Positions 8,255 through 16,463 of a stretch of DNA of 45,616 nt are shown here, in pieces. Positions within the stretch are counted from its first letter, which is position 1. Every line of letters begins with the position of its first letter. A model generated the notes under the pieces. The model ran no database searches. It was not told the origin of the DNA and was given only the letters and a program-made list of their open reading frames with translations. Source of the stretch: Bacteroidales bacterium UBA1189 (GTDB taxonomy: Bacteria > Bacteroidota > Bacteroidia > Bacteroidales > Bacteroidaceae); NCBI GenBank assembly GCA_002309805.1, contig DBYJ01000045.1, positions 83,818 to 129,433 of the forward strand, in the 5' to 3' direction. Position numbers and translations under genes: made by a program.

Positions 8255-9856
8255 TTACAATGCGTCACATTCCTTGAGCCATTGTGTGGCAGCGATGTCG
8301 CTGGGCATGCTCCATGAGCCGCGGGGGCTGAGGGAGATATCGGTAACTTGTGGGCCGTCGGGCATGCAACTGCGTTTGAACTGCTGGCTGAAGAAGCGCC
8401 GGAAGAAGATGCGGAGCCAGTGCTTCAGCTCATCGTCGGTGTATTTCCCTTCTGCACCGCCGAAGACCTGACGTGCCATGAGGAAGATGCGACGCGGGCT
8501 GGCACGACGGGTCATGAAGTGCCAGAGGAAGAAGTCGTGCAGCTCATACGGGCCGATGGAATTCTCAGTCTTCTGCTCGGGGACGAGCTCCGGCGAGATG
8601 GGGGTTTCGACGATGTCAATCAGTGTGTTGCGGACTGTAGCGTCTGTCGAAGTAAGGGCGATATGGCGTACGAGATGCTGCATCAGAGTCTTGGGAATGC
8701 TGCCGTTGACGCCGTACATAGACATGTGGTCTCCGCCGAAGGTACACCAGCCCAGCGCGATCTCGGAGAGGTCGCCCGTGCCCACAACGATGCCTCCCAC
8801 CTTGTTGGAAAGATCCATGAGGATTTGCGTCCGTTCGCGGGCTTGGCTGTTCTCGTAGGTGACGTCGCGTGCTGCGGGGTCGAGGCCGATGTCGTTGAAA
8901 TGCTGCGTGCAGGCCTCGCGGATGGGGATTTCCTGAAGGGTGATGCCGAGGCCCTGCATGAGGGCGAGGGCGTTGCGGTAGGTGCGCCCCGAGGTGCCGA
9001 AGCCCGGCATAGTGATGCCCAGAATGCCGCTACGGTCGTAGCCGAGGCGGTCGAAAGTGCGTACGCAGACCAGCAGGGCAAGGGTAGAGTCCAGTCCGCC
9101 CGAGATGCCAAGCACCACCTTGTGGCAGTTGATGCGCACAAGGCGTGTGGCAAGGGCGGTAGCCTGCATGTCGAAGATTTCCTCGAAATAGTCGTCCCTC
9201 GGCTGGTCGTCGGGCAGGAAGGGCGTGGCGCTGACAGCCTGTGCGGCGCAAAGGGCATCGAGGTCTATGGAGGCTGTGATGAGTTGTTCGTCAAAGGAGA
9301 AACGACGTGCCTCGGCAAGCAGCTTTCCGTCGCTGACGATGAGGGCTCCGCCTCCGAAAACATAGTCGGTAGTGGATTCGCCAAAACCGCAGTTGGCATA
9401 GACAATGGCACGATGCTCCTCCTCGGAGCGATCTAAAAGCGTGCGGCGCAAACGGACATAGTGCCCGGCAACGTCGGGTGTGGCATCGGGCAGGACGAGG
9501 ACGTCGCCATCCAGCAAGGGGAGGGGTTCGCCGTCGAGGGCGCGGCTGACGATGGAACCCTGGCTGACAGCCACAGTAAGCACAGCGTCGTTTCCGCAGG
9601 GCAGGCTGACGATGAATGTGCCTCGCAACGATGCCGTCTGTTGCATGAAGGCAGTAAGCTGACGGTCAGCCTCCTCACGGAGTGAGGGCAGCGTCGTCAA
9701 GTCCCCGCATGTGGCGCCTGTGAGGCAGAGCGAGGGGAACAGGGTGATGTCGGCTCCTGCTGCCGAGGCCTTGTGGGCTAAGGCGACAAGATGCTCAACG
9801 TTGTAGGCACAGTCGGCTGGCTTGACGGAGGGGATGGCGGCAGCGAGGGTAATCAT
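8255..9856 (-). CDS. nadE: NAD+ synthase with a shortened, degenerate glutaminase domain
   Basis: Makes NAD+ from deamido-NAD+. The C-terminal synthetase half (about residues 225-533) is intact and close to the long Mycobacterium-type enzyme: PP-loop SGGLDS (252-257), GTGDLSEIALGW, the K-R-S block FSQQFKRSCMPDGP, and LSPRGSW. The N-terminal nitrilase-like half (1-220) is about 100 residues shorter than usual. The catalytic Glu of the FPE motif is Ser here (TLFPSLCLTG, S42), no catalytic Lys block is found, and the stretch that normally holds the catalytic Cys (ICED) is missing, while the later block GESTTDYVFGGG is kept. The frame is continuous, so this is not a simple frameshift. It should depend on free ammonia or another glutaminase. 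Fifth gene of the leftward cluster. Confidence 0.93.
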   Translation of the reverse strand: MITLAAAIPSVKPADCAYNVEHLVALAHKASAAGADITLFPSLCLTGATCGDLTTLPSLREEADRQLTAFMQQTASLRGTFIVSLPCGNDAVLTVAVSQGSIVSRALDGEPLPLLDGDVLVLPDATPDVAGHYVRLRRTLLDRSEEEHRAIVYANCGFGESTTDYVFGGGALIVSDGKLLAEARRFSFDEQLITASIDLDALCAAQAVSATPFLPDDQPRDDYFEEIFDMQATALATRLVRINCHKVVLGISGGLDSTLALLVCVRTFDRLGYDRSGILGITMPGFGTSGRTYRNALALMQGLGITLQEIPIREACTQHFNDIGLDPAARDVTYENSQARERTQILMDLSNKVGGIVVGTGDLSEIALGWCTFGGDHMSMYGVNGSIPKTLMQHLVRHIALTSTDATVRNTLIDIVETPISPELVPEQKTENSIGPYELHDFFLWHFMTRRASPRRIFLMARQVFGGAEGKYTDDELKHWLRIFFRRFFSQQFKRSCMPDGPQVTDISLSPRGSWSMPSDIAATQWLKECDAL

Positions 9857-9913
9857 ATTCTATTATTTTGTTAAGAATTAAAAGATAAGAAAAATGCCTG
9901 TTGACTTATTGAC

Positions 9914-10627
9914 TTAGAAAATCACGCCCAAGGAGAAACTGACGCCGTTTTTGCGTCGGTCGAAGATGAAGTTGTCCGTACTCATCTGCCCTTGCGAGTC
10001 GATGGTGGTGAAGTAGCGGCTGATGTTGTTCAGCCCAGCTTCGAAGCTGATGTCGAAGAAGATGTGGCTGATGTTGACGTTGAATCCGATGACTCCGCTG
10101 AAGATGGTGGGCCAGATGGTTTCGTCGATGTCGGCCTGGCTGAAGTTCTCAAAGAGGTGTCGGCTTCGGTTGGGGAGGACGAAGTTCACCTTCGGCCCGC
10201 AGAACACGGCGAGGCGGTAGGGGCCCTGCTTCTCCAGATAGTAGCCGTAGTAGAGGGGCACCTCCAGTCCGTACAGCGCTGTGCTGATGGTGGAGATGTC
10301 CGACGACGTGGCGACAGGGCTCCAAAGGGCCGTGGGGAAGAGGATGGAGTAGCGGCTGATGGAGTAGGCCAGCTCCGTCTGCAGATAGTGGTGCCGGATG
10401 TTGAGGCGGGCAAAGGCGGTGTAGCTCAGGCTGACTTCAGACTTCGTGGTGATGTCGGCGATGTCGGTGCCGTCGATGTAAAGCCGCTCGACGCTGTAGA
10501 AGGTGGAACTGAAGCTTGCCGTAGCACCGTAGTTAAACGACGTGCTGCGGATGTTCTTCCATCGCTGCGCTTGCACCAAGCCCGGGCAAAGCAGAAACAG
10601 CATTATGAGCAAACACCACCTTCTCAT
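9914..10627 (-). CDS. Outer-membrane beta-barrel protein, PorT-like
   Basis: A 237-residue exported protein with a clear signal peptide (MRRWCLLIMLFLLCPGLVQA). The rest alternates polar and aromatic residues as in short transmembrane strands (VSLSYTAFARLNIRH, LEVPLYYGYYL, GPKVNFVL, FFDISFEAGLNNI) and ends in a terminal-strand pattern, GVSFSLGVIF. It fits the outer membrane protein beta-barrel group (PorT/OMP_b-brl) of Bacteroidota, mostly of unknown function. Located 57 bases before nadE; a degenerate GTTGACTT octamer pair (9899-9914) directly abuts its stop codon. Confidence 0.8.
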   Translation of the reverse strand: MRRWCLLIMLFLLCPGLVQAQRWKNIRSTSFNYGATASFSSTFYSVERLYIDGTDIADITTKSEVSLSYTAFARLNIRHHYLQTELAYSISRYSILFPTALWSPVATSSDISTISTALYGLEVPLYYGYYLEKQGPYRLAVFCGPKVNFVLPNRSRHLFENFSQADIDETIWPTIFSGVIGFNVNISHIFFDISFEAGLNNISRYFTTIDSQGQMSTDNFIFDRRKNGVSFSLGVIF

Positions 10628-10653
10628 ATCTTTAACCTTTTAATCTTTAACCC

Positions 10654-11223
10654 TTAACCCTTATTCTTCTCCACGCTCCAGCCGAACTTGCCGATTTTCT
10701 CGCCCAGATGGTAGTAGCCTCCGTGGACGTAGACCAGCGGGTCGCTCGTGGCAAGCTCGAATTTGTCCGTCTCGTGGTTGTAGTAGCGTTCGTCAGCCAG
10801 CACGTTCACCACGTCAGCCACGTACATATCGTGCGAGCCGAGGGGGATGATGTCCTTCACGCGGCACTCGATGCTGAGTGGCGCCTCCTCGATGATGGGT
10901 GCCCGCACGATTTCGGCCTTGCCGGGCGTGAGGTGCATCTCGGCAAACTTGTTGTAGTCCCTGCCTGAGCGCACGCCGCACCAGTCCGTAGCTTTTGCCA
11001 GCTCAGCCGTTGTGAGGTTGATGACAAACTCCATGTTCCGTTTCAGCAGCTCTGACGAGTGGCGCTCGGGCCGTACGGAGATGTAGCACATGGGCGGATT
11101 CGAGCAGAGCGTGCCCACCCATGCCACGGTGATGATGTTGTACTCCTCGGGCATCGCGCCCACCGTCACCATCACAGCCGGCAGCGGATAAATCATCGTC
11201 CCTGGCTTAAAACTCCGTTTCAT
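10654..11223 (-). CDS. Flavin reductase family protein (flavoredoxin-like)
   Basis: A 189-residue FMN-binding split-barrel protein. PLPAVMVTVG, YNIITVAWVGTLCSNPPM and YISVRPERHSSELL (about residues 8-60) are the FMN-binding N-terminal blocks of the flavin reductase-like domain. The start at 11223 overlaps the pyrI stop as ATGA and is preferred to longer upstream frames that would read inside pyrI. The same arrangement behind pyrI is familiar in Bacteroides. The physiological electron acceptor is unknown. Confidence 0.88.
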   Translation of the reverse strand: MKRSFKPGTMIYPLPAVMVTVGAMPEEYNIITVAWVGTLCSNPPMCYISVRPERHSSELLKRNMEFVINLTTAELAKATDWCGVRSGRDYNKFAEMHLTPGKAEIVRAPIIEEAPLSIECRVKDIIPLGSHDMYVADVVNVLADERYYNHETDKFELATSDPLVYVHGGYYHLGEKIGKFGWSVEKNKG

Positions 11224-11657
11224 ACGTTCAATTCCTTCTCGCAGTAATGGCACTTCAGCAGGCGCTCCTCCTTGTTGATGACGTGGAAGAACGATGCCAT
11301 GGGCTCGTTGTTCGAGATGCACTTCGGGTTGGGGCAGCGCACGATGCCGTGCAGCTCGTCGGGAATGACGACGGTTTTCTTCTCCACCACCTCGTAGTCG
11401 CGGATGATGTTGAGCACCACGTTGGGGGCGGTGACGGAGAGGCGGCTGATCTCCTCGTCGGAGAAGAAGCGGTCTGCCACCTTGATGATACCCTTGCGCC
11501 CGATTTTTTCCGACTCCAGGTTGTAGCCGATGGTGACGCTGCTCTGCTCATGCTGCAAGTCAAGCAGGTCGACGATTTTGAACACCAGCCCTGAGGGGAT
11601 ATGGTCGATGACTGTGCCGTTCTTCAACGCGGCAACAAGCAATTCTTCTTTTTTCAT
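11220..11657 (-). CDS. pyrI: Aspartate carbamoyltransferase regulatory subunit
   Basis: A 145-residue allosteric subunit that binds nucleotides and assembles with PyrB. The allosteric domain (about 1-95) begins LLVAALKNGTVIDHIPSG. The C-terminal zinc domain shows CPNPKCISNNEP and CHYCEKE, the four zinc cysteines. Starts 16 bases after pyrB and overlaps the flavin reductase start by four bases. Confidence 0.98.
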   Translation of the reverse strand: MKKEELLVAALKNGTVIDHIPSGLVFKIVDLLDLQHEQSSVTIGYNLESEKIGRKGIIKVADRFFSDEEISRLSVTAPNVVLNIIRDYEVVEKKTVVIPDELHGIVRCPNPKCISNNEPMASFFHVINKEERLLKCHYCEKELNV

Positions 11658-11673
11658 TTCTTATCTTTTATCT

Positions 11674-12582
11674 TCAACTTTCCACGTCAAGACAGTCGCA
11701 AATCAGGGCCTGACGGACAAAGAGGCCGTTCTTGGCCTGCTGGAAGTAGTATGCCTGCGGGCAGTCGTCCACGTCGTAGGCAATCTCGCCCACGCGGGGC
11801 AGGGGGTGCAGGATGCGCAGGTTGTCGCGCGTGTGGCGCAGCTGCTCGGCACGCAGCACATAGACGTTCTTCACGCGCTCGTACTCCATGAGGTCGGTGA
11901 AGCGCTCGCGCTGCACTCGCGTCATGTAGATGATGTCGGAGTTGTCGATGAGCTGCTGGGTGAGCTCGGTGTGCTCGTCGTAGTCGATGCCGTGCTCGCG
12001 GCAGTAGAGCTTGTGCTCTGCCGGCATGGCCAGCTCCGTGGGGGCGACGAAGTGGAAGTGGGGGTGGAAGTGGCGCATGGCCATGATGAGCGAGTGCACC
12101 GTGCGCCCGTACTTCAGGTCGCCCACCAAGCAGATGTCCAGATCGTCGAGTGTTCCCTGTGTCTTCTGGATGGAGTAGAGGTCGAGCATCGTCTGCGAGG
12201 GGTGCTGGTTGGCACCGTCGCCTGCGTTGATGATGGGCACGGGCGACACCTCGCTGGCATAGCGTGCCGCGCCCTCCAGATGATGGCGCATGACGATGAT
12301 GTCGGCGTAGTTGCTCACCATCATGATGGTGTCTTTCAGGCTCTCACCCTTCGACGAGCTGCTCGTGGCAGCGTCCGAGAAGCCGATGACGCGCGCGCCC
12401 AGGCGGTTGGCGGCAGTCTCGAAACTCAGGCGTGTGCGCGTCGAGGGCTCGAAGAACAGCGTGGCAACGACCCGTCCGTCCAGCGTCTTGCGGTTAGGCT
12501 GTGCCTCGAAACGCGCTGCCGAGGCCAGCAGCGACAGAATCTTCTCTTTCTCTAAATCAGCAATGGTTACCAGACTGTGCAT
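11674..12582 (-). CDS. pyrB: Aspartate carbamoyltransferase catalytic subunit
   Basis: Condenses carbamoyl phosphate and aspartate, the committed step of pyrimidine synthesis. The 302 residues match the family. FFEPSTRTRLSFE (about residues 43-55) binds carbamoyl phosphate, GDGANQHPSQTMLD is the second signature, and HPLPRVGEI closes the active site. It is the first gene of the leftward cluster, with its own promoter 49 bases upstream. No attenuator hairpin with a U-run is visible in the short leader. Confidence 0.98.
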   Translation of the reverse strand: MHSLVTIADLEKEKILSLLASAARFEAQPNRKTLDGRVVATLFFEPSTRTRLSFETAANRLGARVIGFSDAATSSSSKGESLKDTIMMVSNYADIIVMRHHLEGAARYASEVSPVPIINAGDGANQHPSQTMLDLYSIQKTQGTLDDLDICLVGDLKYGRTVHSLIMAMRHFHPHFHFVAPTELAMPAEHKLYCREHGIDYDEHTELTQQLIDNSDIIYMTRVQRERFTDLMEYERVKNVYVLRAEQLRHTRDNLRILHPLPRVGEIAYDVDDCPQAYYFQQAKNGLFVRQALICDCLDVES

Positions 12583-12630
12583 AATGTGCTGTTTTCTATT
12601 TAGTATTTATTTTATGAGTATTCTTGGGCG

Positions 12631-12661
12631 CGAAGATAGGGCTTTCCCCGCGAAAAAGCAA
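12631..12661 (-). promoter_or_regulatory. Promoter of the pyrB cluster
   Basis: Minus strand TATCTTCG (12631-12638) as -7 and TTGC (12658-12661) as -33, 19 bases apart. The spacer and upstream run (GGAAAGCCC, CTTGCTTTTTC) nearly repeat the promoter of tRNA-Pro at 14482-14512. Confidence 0.65.
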
Positions 12662-12718
12662 GGAAAAGGCGAAAAAAAGACGGAAAAAAGAAAAGGTGAA
12701 AAACGAAAAAGGGAAATA

Positions 12719-13275
12719 CTTTACAACTTTACAACTTTACAATTTTACGCTTTAACATTTCTTTACACTATGGAAAAAGGAGGAAACGGCAGGGGGAGGG
12801 ATGCAATGGTGGGAGTCAGCGGCGCGCCAAAACGGTCGCCGTTTTACCCGATAGTCATGCTGCGTTTGATGCCAAAACTACGTTGACGGCTCAAAAAACA
12901 AGGCAAAAATGTGCGTTTTTTTGCCTATCGATGCGTCGGAAATCGCACTTTTGACAGGAAAAACGCTGCCATTTTACCCTTTTTTTAAGACCCCACTTTA
13001 CAGAATTAACCGTTTTCCCCTTTATCGAATCCGCTATACGGCCCTATAAATCAGACGGTCCGCGGGATAAATCCCGCAGCCCGCGGTGTAAAGCGTAAAA
13101 TTGTAAAATTGTAAAGTAGGCCTCCTGCGTGCGCGCGCAGTATTAGATTGGAAAGATAATTAGATAATTGATATATTAAATTTAAATATATATATAATCT
13201 TTCCATATATATAGCAGTTAATTGCCGGGCGCACGAAAGTCACTTTACAATTTTACAAATTTACATTTTTACGCA
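12719..13275. repeat. Gene-free island of T-rich inverted and direct repeats
   Basis: The spacer between pyrB and the esterase (12583-13414) holds no convincing gene. CTTTACAATTTTACGCTTTA at 12734-12753 is preceded by two CTTTACAA units (from 12719). Its inverted copy lies at 13087-13114 (GTAAAGCGTAAAATTG and more), and a third, direct copy at 13242-13274. Between the arms, GCGGGAT/ATCCCGC (13062-13077) is a perfect hairpin. GGAAAGAT (13150-13157) pairs with ATCTTTCC (13197-13204) around a very AT-rich 39-base loop. A 38-codon frame at 12770-12886 has no recognisable features and is not called. Possible meanings are a MITE-like remnant or a relic of a lost gene module. Confidence 0.7.
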
Positions 13276-13347
13276 TTCCGTTTTTCAGTGAGCGGCGATT
13301 AGTTTGGTTAAAAAAGTGCATTTTTTAAGAAAAAAATCCCGAAAAAG

Positions 13348-13378
13348 TTTGCAGATATAGTTTTTTTGACTACCTTTG
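13348..13378 (+). promoter_or_regulatory. Promoter of the CE1-type esterase
   Basis: TTTG (13348-13351) and TACCTTTG (13371-13378), 19 bases apart, match the Bacteroidota consensus. The leader to the start at 13415 is about 30 nt. Confidence 0.85.
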
Positions 13379-13414
13379 CATCGAGAAAGAGCTCAACTCC
13401 CGAACTCCATAAAG

Positions 13415-14299
13415 ATGAAAAACAAAAAAATGAAATATATGAAAAAAGTAATTTTAACTATCGTAGCTATTATCGCGCTGGCGGGTTACTGTGCCGCGGC
13501 AGAACCCGTATTGGATTCCCTGAGGATACAAGGCCAGATGCGCCGCTTCTGGATCTACATGCCTGATGGGATAGAGAAGGATGCACCGCTGGTGTTCGTC
13601 CTGCACGGCTACGGCAATCCGGGAACGAAAGAGACGTGGATGAACAAGGCTGCCGAGGCGCATAAGTTTGCCGTATGCGTGCCGCATGGATGGAAAGACC
13701 CCCAGGGCAAGCCATCGTGGAACGTCGGCTACCCCTTTCAGGAAGGGTGGAAGGTGGATGAAGTCGCCGGCATGGAGCAGCTCGCCAGGTATGTGCAGAA
13801 GAAATACCACCTCAGCCGCAGGAACACGTTCATGACAGGGATGTCGAACGGCGGCGAGATGTGCTACCTAACCGCCTACAGCAAACAGAAGACCTTCAAG
13901 GCTGTGGCCCCGGTCTCGGGCCTGACCATGGAATGGATCTACCGCACGAGGGATGCCCCGAAGCCCATGCCGCTCTTCGAGATTCACGGGACGGCTGACC
14001 ACACCTCGGAGTGGGACGGCGACCTGGAGAATAAGGGGGGTTGGGGAGCCTACATGTCCGTGCCCATTGCCATCGGCTATTGGATTGCCAGGAACAAGTG
14101 CGAACTCGAGACCGTCGAGCACGTCGAAGGCCTCAACAAAGATAACGGCCGCTCCATCATCAAGCACAAGTACACCGGAGGCCCCACGGGCTGCGAGGTG
14201 TGGCTCTACGAAGTGGTGAACGGTCCCCACAGCTGGTTCGACCACGACATCGACACCGGCGAAGAGATTTGGTCGTTCTTCAGCAAGTATTTAGAATGA
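13415..14299 (+). CDS. Secreted alpha/beta hydrolase, LpqC/CE1-type esterase
   Basis: A 294-residue exported esterase of the polyhydroxybutyrate-depolymerase/feruloyl esterase group. A signal peptide (KKVILTIVAIIALAGYCAA) follows a short lysine-rich lead. VFVLHGYG forms the oxyanion region, TGMSNGGEM is the nucleophile elbow (G-x-S-x-G), HGTADHT supplies the acidic residue, and GPHSWF the catalytic His. Three in-frame ATGs (13415, 13430, 13439) are possible; 13415 is taken as first after the promoter, although 13439 alone would give a textbook signal peptide. Such enzymes release ferulate or acetyl groups from plant polysaccharides, which fits the GH43 enzymes nearby. Confidence 0.88.
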   Translation: MKNKKMKYMKKVILTIVAIIALAGYCAAAEPVLDSLRIQGQMRRFWIYMPDGIEKDAPLVFVLHGYGNPGTKETWMNKAAEAHKFAVCVPHGWKDPQGKPSWNVGYPFQEGWKVDEVAGMEQLARYVQKKYHLSRRNTFMTGMSNGGEMCYLTAYSKQKTFKAVAPVSGLTMEWIYRTRDAPKPMPLFEIHGTADHTSEWDGDLENKGGWGAYMSVPIAIGYWIARNKCELETVEHVEGLNKDNGRSIIKHKYTGGPTGCEVWLYEVVNGPHSWFDHDIDTGEEIWSFFSKYLE

Positions 14300-14329
14300 G
14301 AAATTTTTGCGGAGCAGAATAATGGGGGC

Positions 14330-14367
14330 AAAAAAAGAAAGGATTGATTTTTCAGTTCAGTCCTTTC
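14330..14367 (-). terminator. Intrinsic terminator of tRNA-Pro
   Basis: On the minus strand GAAAGGACTGA pairs with TCAATCCTTTC and is followed by TTTTTTT. It begins 9 bases after the tRNA-Pro 3' end. Confidence 0.82.
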
Positions 14368-14375
14368 TGCCTTCG

Positions 14376-14448
14376 TCGGGATGACACGACTCGAACGTGC
14401 GACCACTTGGTCCCAAACCAAGTATACTACCAACTGTACTACATCCCG
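14376..14448 (-). tRNA. tRNA-Pro(TGG)
   Basis: Minus strand acceptor CGGGATG pairs with CATCCCG. The anticodon stem CTTGG/CCAAG encloses TTTGGGA (anticodon TGG), and the T arm is GCACG-TTCGAGT-CGTGT with one G-U pair. The 73-nt length implies a small D loop. No CCA is encoded. Confidence 0.93.
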
Positions 14449-14481
14449 TCCTGTTTCAGCTCTCCTTGCGGAAAGCGGGTG

Positions 14482-14512
14482 CAAAGGTAGGGCTTTCCGA
14501 GAGAAAAAGCAA
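14482..14512 (-). promoter_or_regulatory. Promoter of tRNA-Pro
   Basis: Minus strand TACCTTTG (14482-14489) with TTGC (14509-14512) 19 bases upstream. The spacer is nearly the same as in the pyrB promoter. Confidence 0.7.
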
Positions 14513-14614
14513 GGAAAAGCTGCCAAAAAATGCAAAATGTCGAAAAAAGAGCGTCTCTCCTGCCGTGCAGGACTGATGCCCTGCTGCCAGCGGGGTGTTA
14601 CGGCACACCGTCAG

Positions 14615-16006
14615 CTATTCGTCGGCGACGACTGTCAGCTTGTCCACGGTGCAGGCCGGGGTGGTGCGGCGCCAGGCTGGCCGCAGCGACATGAAGCTGC
14701 CCAGACGGTTGTGGTGCATCTGCGAGACGTCCACTGATGCCACAGCCTCCATGCGACGGGGCGAACGGCCTGCGTAGAGGGTGACGGCGTTGCGGTGGTT
14801 GACGATGCGCAGCCATAGCTTCTGCCCATAGGGGTTGGGGTATTCGCCGGCGGCCTTGCCCTCGTGCCAGACGTGCAGTGTGGTGGCGTCGGCGGTGATG
14901 CCGGAGAAGACCTTCTCGTTGTAGCGGAGCAGCAGTCCCGCCTCACCGTCGTGGGCAGGGAGGGTGACGCGTCCCGTGAACGTATAGCAGGTGTCGCCCA
15001 CCACGGCGGCCTGCATGTCGGTGTCGCCCTTCCACGAGAGCCACTGCAGCTCCTCACCCTTGGCAGAGGTGGCCTTGGCAGGCAGCATGCGGCGGGCTTG
15101 GGTGTCGGCTATGGGCCATCCGTCGGGAGTCCATGTCATGGGTTCCAGCAGCGTGTGGCGGCCCAGCGTGTGGTAGTTCTTGCGGTAGGCATGGTAGACC
15201 ATCCACCATTGCCCCTGGGCATCGGCAAAGAGGGTGCCGTGGCCCTTGGACCACCATGTTTCGTCGGCGCTCCACGTGTGGACGATGGGGTTGTAGGGCG
15301 ACTGCTCCCATGGGCCTTCGATGTTGCGGCTGCGGCAGGCCACGGCCATGTGGCTGGTAGCTGGCCCGGCGGTGCCGCCCTGGGCAGAGATGATGTAGTA
15401 CCAGCCATCGTGTTTCAGCAGCTTGGGGCTCTCAAGGCAGTCACATTCCACCACCCAGTCCTCAGGGATAGGCCAGACGTCGTAGGCATGCTGCAGTTCG
15501 CCGATGGTGCTCAGTCCGTCGGGGGCAAGGCGCACCATGCGTCCGCCGTTCACGTAGAGGGCGCGCGAGCCATCGTTGCCCACCACCAGACCGGGGTCAA
15601 TGGCGCGGATGCCGAGGTCGACGGGCTCGCTCCACGGGCCGTGCACATCGTCAGCCCACACTACGTAGATGCGGCCGTCGGCAGGGAAGTAGATGTAGTA
15701 GCGCCCGTCGACCTTCTGGAAATCGGGTGCCCACACGGTGCCGAGGTAGGTGTTGAGGGCGTTGCCGATGGGCTGCCAGTTGACGAGGTCGGTGGAGTGC
15801 CAGATGGGCAGGGCAGGCAGCCAGTAGTTGGTGGTGAAGGTCATGTAATAGTCCTCGCCGTCGGCAAGGATGGAGGGGTCGGGATAGTCGCCCGCGAAGA
15901 TGGCCAATGGCCACTCTGTCACTTCGTTAAGGGAGGTGGGACGCTTGTTGTCGCAGGCCGTCAGCAGGGCGAGCGTGGCGACGAGGAGGATTAGGTTTTT
16001 CTTCAT
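14615..16006 (-). CDS. Glycoside hydrolase family 43 lipoprotein
   Basis: An exported lipoprotein predicted to cleave arabinose- or xylose-containing glycans. The 463 residues start with a lipoprotein signal (MKKNLILLVATLALLTAC, lipobox LTAC). The five-bladed propeller carries the GH43 triad: Asp in GDYPDPSIL (base), Asp in RAIDPGLVV, and Glu in CDCLESPKLL (acid). WSKGHGTLF and WWMVYHAY are further family blocks. The last 130 residues form a beta-sandwich-like part (FTGRVTLPAHDGEAGLLLRYN) as in the concanavalin-type domain behind many GH43 enzymes. The start at 16006 is chosen for the lipobox; upstream in-frame codons overlap the -7 element. Confidence 0.92.
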   Translation of the reverse strand: MKKNLILLVATLALLTACDNKRPTSLNEVTEWPLAIFAGDYPDPSILADGEDYYMTFTTNYWLPALPIWHSTDLVNWQPIGNALNTYLGTVWAPDFQKVDGRYYIYFPADGRIYVVWADDVHGPWSEPVDLGIRAIDPGLVVGNDGSRALYVNGGRMVRLAPDGLSTIGELQHAYDVWPIPEDWVVECDCLESPKLLKHDGWYYIISAQGGTAGPATSHMAVACRSRNIEGPWEQSPYNPIVHTWSADETWWSKGHGTLFADAQGQWWMVYHAYRKNYHTLGRHTLLEPMTWTPDGWPIADTQARRMLPAKATSAKGEELQWLSWKGDTDMQAAVVGDTCYTFTGRVTLPAHDGEAGLLLRYNEKVFSGITADATTLHVWHEGKAAGEYPNPYGQKLWLRIVNHRNAVTLYAGRSPRRMEAVASVDVSQMHHNRLGSFMSLRPAWRRTTPACTVDKLTVVADE

Positions 16007-16031
16007 AACTCTTGAGACTTGTTTTGTAGTT

Positions 16032-16039
16032 GCGAAGGT
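16032..16039 (-). promoter_or_regulatory. -7 element of the GH43 lipoprotein gene
   Basis: Minus strand TACCTTCG, 25 bases before the chosen start codon. It is the same variant (TTCG for TTTG) as in the rnpB promoter. Confidence 0.6.
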
Positions 16040-16112
16040 AGTGCTTTTCCCTGACCGCTGCAAGTTTTCCCCTCTTTTTTTGCTTCGACAAGGGAAAATC
16101 CAGCAATTTGCG

Positions 16113-16120
16113 TATCTTTG
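16113..16120 (+). promoter_or_regulatory. -7 element of the DUF1294 gene
   Basis: TATCTTTG, 36 bases before the start at 16157. A canonical -33 TTTG at the right spacing is not seen. Confidence 0.65.
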
Positions 16121-16156
16121 CAGCGGCGCGGAATAGTCCGCAGAAGAACTGAAGGT

Positions 16157-16420
16157 ATGAACGAGATATTGCTATACTACTTGATTGGTATCAACATGTT
16201 GACTTTCTTCGTCTATGGCATCGATAAGTGGAAGGCCCAGAAAGGCAGATGGCGCATACCGGAGGCGTCGCTGCTGACGCTTGCCATCATCGGGGGGAGC
16301 ATCGGTGCATGGGTCGGCATGAAGGCCTGGCACCACAAGACGATGCACAAAAAGTTCAAGTATGGGCTGCCATTGATTCTGTTGGCACAGATAGCATTGA
16401 TTATCCTATGCACCTGCTGA
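16157..16420 (+). CDS. DUF1294 family small membrane protein
   Basis: An 87-residue protein with three hydrophobic segments (ILLYYLIGINMLTFFVYGID, LLTLAIIGGSIGAWVGM, YGLPLILLAQIALIIL). The block YGIDKWKA followed by RIPEASLLTLAIIGGSIGA and HKTMHKKFKYG is the DUF1294 signature. Function unknown. The start at 16157 is taken because the family begins here; longer frames run into the -7 element. Convergent with rlmH. Confidence 0.9.
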   Translation: MNEILLYYLIGINMLTFFVYGIDKWKAQKGRWRIPEASLLTLAIIGGSIGAWVGMKAWHHKTMHKKFKYGLPLILLAQIALIILCTC

Positions 16421-16463
16421 CAGACGTATCTCTCGCTACGATCCCCTTTGCCATGCCGGGCGT

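Noticed and set aside
9200..9856. A frameshift as the cause of the short NadE N-terminus
   Set aside because: One frame is open from the start to the synthetase domain and both flanks of the missing part align in that frame, so the loss is a clean deletion or divergence.
11530..12555. Plus-strand frame of 341 codons
   Set aside because: Antisense to pyrB and pyrI; no domain or plausible N-terminus.
12770..12886. 38-codon frame starting MEKGGNGRGRD
   Set aside because: No homology is recognised, it is not preceded by a promoter, and it lies in the repeat island. It could be the decayed start of a lost gene but cannot be supported.
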